Below, piece by piece: positions 5,804-7,243 of a DNA stretch of 7,243 nucleotides (position 1 is the stretch's first letter; every line of letters begins with the position of its first letter). The notes beneath the pieces were generated by a model that saw only the letters and a program-made list of their open reading frames with translations, was not told the DNA's origin and did no database searches. The position numbers were made by a program, and so were the translations under genes. Origin of the DNA: Desulfuromonadales bacterium (GTDB lineage Bacteria > Desulfobacterota > Desulfuromonadia > Desulfuromonadales > UBA2294); the NCBI GenBank assembly GCA_030591795.1, contig JAUVAJ010000085.1, forward strand, positions 1-7,243. Reading direction: 5' to 3'.

Positions 5804-7243
5804 ACGGTGCTATTCGCTGGATGACAAAAAACCATGTCGCCGCCAATCTATTGATGGCGGTGCTGATTATTGGCGGCTTGCTGAAGGCGCCCGAGATCAC
5901 CCAAGAGGTCTTCCCTGAGATTGATCTCGACCGTATCCAGGTGACTGTGGTCTATCCCGGTGCCGGTCCGGAAGAGGTTGAAGAGGGGATTCTGCTCAAG
6001 CTGGAAGAGAGCCTGAGTGGTCTTGACGGCATCAAACAACTGAGGACCTCGGCCAGCGAAGGTGTTGGTGTGGCTACCGCCGAGGTCTATCCGGAGTCTG
6101 ATGTTGATGAGGTACTGCAAGATGTCCGGAGTGAAGTCGACCGTATCACGACCTTTCCTGAAGACGCTGAAAAAGCGGTGGTGAGCAAAATGTTACGCCG
6201 GCGTGAAGTAATCTCGCTGGTGGTTTACGGCAACATCCCGGAGCGAACCCTGCGTGAACAGGCCGAGACGCTTCGCGATGAACTGCTGGCGTTGCCGAAT
6301 ATAACCCAGGTTGACCTGTCTGGTGTTCGACCGTTCGAGATCGCGGTCGAGATTCCCCAGTCGAGCCTGCGGCGTTATAATTTGACTCTGGATCAGGTCG
6401 CACAGCGCATCCGGGCCGGATCACTCGATCTGCCCGGCGGCACCATCCGCACTGAAGGCGAACAGATCCTGGTTCGGACCAAGGAACGCCGCTACTGGGC
6501 CGATGAATATGCTGAACTGGTAGTGTTGTCGACCCCGGATGGAACCAACGTGGTTCTTGGCGATATCGGTACTGTTCATGACACCTTTGAGGAGACTGAT
6601 GAAGCCGGGCGGTATAACGGCCAACCGGCGGCGATGCTTAAAATCTATCGTATTGGCAATCAGAAACCGATCGAGATTGCCGATACAGTCATCGCTTTTG
6701 CCGAAGCGAAACAACTGGAGTTGCCAGTAGCGATCAGTATAGCGCCATGGAACAATACCTCCGAGATTTTTGAAGGGCGGATGGATCTGCTGACGAAGAA
6801 TGCGATACTCGGACTGATGCTGGTTATCATCATTCTTGGTCTGTTTCTCGAACTCCGTCTGGCGTTGTGGGTCATGCTCGGGATTCCGATCTCATTTTTC
6901 GGCACCCTGTTCCTGATGCCGTGGATGGGTGTTTCAATCAACATGATATCCCTTTTTGCCTTTATTCTTGCGCTGGGGATCGTGGTCGATGATGCAATTG
7001 TTGTTGGTGAAAACGTCTTCGAGCATCGTCAGCGGGGTAAAACCTTCCTTGATGCTGCCATTGATGGTGCGATTGAGGTTGCCACACCGGTAACTTTTGC
7101 GATTCTGACTACCGTCGCCGCATTTATGCCGCTGCTTTATGTCGATGGAATGATGGGGAAGTTCATTAAAGTAATTCCGGCCATTGTCATTGCACTGATT
7201 GTGATCTCCCTGATTGAGTGTCTGGTGATTTTGCCGGCGCATC
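5800..7243 (+). CDS. RND efflux permease, AcrB-like HAE1 type (5' part, cut by window end)
   Basis: The proton-driven inner-membrane pump of the tripartite system. The frame is open to the window end and gives 481 residues of a protein that is usually about 1,030-1,050 long. TM1 is near residues 12-30 (NHVAANLLMAVLIIGGLL). It is followed by the periplasmic porter region with FPEIDLDRIQV and YPGAGPEEVEEGI, then TM2 (about 336-351), TM3 (356-374), TM4 (383-402), TM5 (430-447) and TM6 (458-478). TM4 carries GIVVDDAIVVGEN with D397-D398, the paired aspartates of the proton relay (D407/D408 in AcrB). The DD pair, rather than the DG of CusA-type pumps, points to hydrophobic or amphiphilic substrates rather than metal ions. 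The start ATG overlaps the adaptor stop (ATGA), with GAGGGGA (5786-5792) upstream. Specificity cannot be read from this part. Confidence 0.93.
   Translation, partial: MNGAIRWMTKNHVAANLLMAVLIIGGLLKAPEITQEVFPEIDLDRIQVTVVYPGAGPEEVEEGILLKLEESLSGLDGIKQLRTSASEGVGVATAEVYPESDVDEVLQDVRSEVDRITTFPEDAEKAVVSKMLRRREVISLVVYGNIPERTLREQAETLRDELLALPNITQVDLSGVRPFEIAVEIPQSSLRRYNLTLDQVAQRIRAGSLDLPGGTIRTEGEQILVRTKERRYWADEYAELVVLSTPDGTNVVLGDIGTVHDTFEETDEAGRYNGQPAAMLKIYRIGNQKPIEIADTVIAFAEAKQLELPVAISIAPWNNTSEIFEGRMDLLTKNAILGLMLVIIILGLFLELRLALWVMLGIPISFFGTLFLMPWMGVSINMISLFAFILALGIVVDDAIVVGENVFEHRQRGKTFLDAAIDGAIEVATPVTFAILTTVAAFMPLLYVDGMMGKFIKVIPAIVIALIVISLIECLVILPAH

Noticed and set aside
5478..5900. Long minus-strand open frames opposite the adaptor gene (also 5488-5835, 4775-5161 and 4158-4586)
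   Set aside because: They lie wholly or largely within genes with clear family motifs, have low-complexity or Arg/Pro/Ser-rich composition and show no recognisable domain.
6934..7242. Minus-strand open frame opposite the RND permease
   Set aside because: The plus strand here encodes the conserved TM4-TM6 region with the DD motif. The antisense product is Asn/His-rich and unlike any family.

Overview
The window is a piece of a Gram-negative bacterial chromosome. Two features show an outer membrane: a lipoprotein outer-membrane efflux channel, and a complete adaptor plus RND-pump arrangement. The gene mix would fit a Desulfuromonadales/Geobacter-like bacterium or a gammaproteobacterium. This is a guess from overall style; no marker gene settles it.

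Left part, minus strand (read from about 2420 down to 164): an AI-2E/PerM-family membrane protein, then a 108-bp gap with a plausible promoter, then a small PilZ (c-di-GMP receptor) protein whose stop codon overlaps the start of a TrmJ-type SPOUT RNA 2'-O-methyltransferase. The first 163 bases, downstream of the methyltransferase, hold no gene but contain short repeated TGACC-type words and small inverted repeats.

Middle: a 148-bp divergent intergenic region (2421-2568). It carries a sigma70-like promoter for the rightward operon. A nearly perfect palindrome with an AAAC-N4-GTTT core lies across its spacer and -10 box.

Right part, plus strand (2569 to the window end): a four-gene operon. It encodes a PsrA-like TetR repressor, a NodT/OprM-type outer-membrane lipoprotein channel, an HlyD/AcrA-type periplasmic adaptor, and the first 481 residues of an AcrB-like (HAE1) RND permease cut by the window edge. 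Every junction is a 4-base stop/start overlap (GTGA, ATGA, ATGA), so the genes are probably translationally coupled. Together they would build a tripartite proton-driven efflux pump under control of its own first gene.

The families are well known and I do not see a new type of system. The most interesting specific signals are the match between the PsrA-like DNA-binding domain and a PsrA-type operator in its own promoter, and the overlap of a c-di-GMP receptor gene with an RNA-methyltransferase gene.
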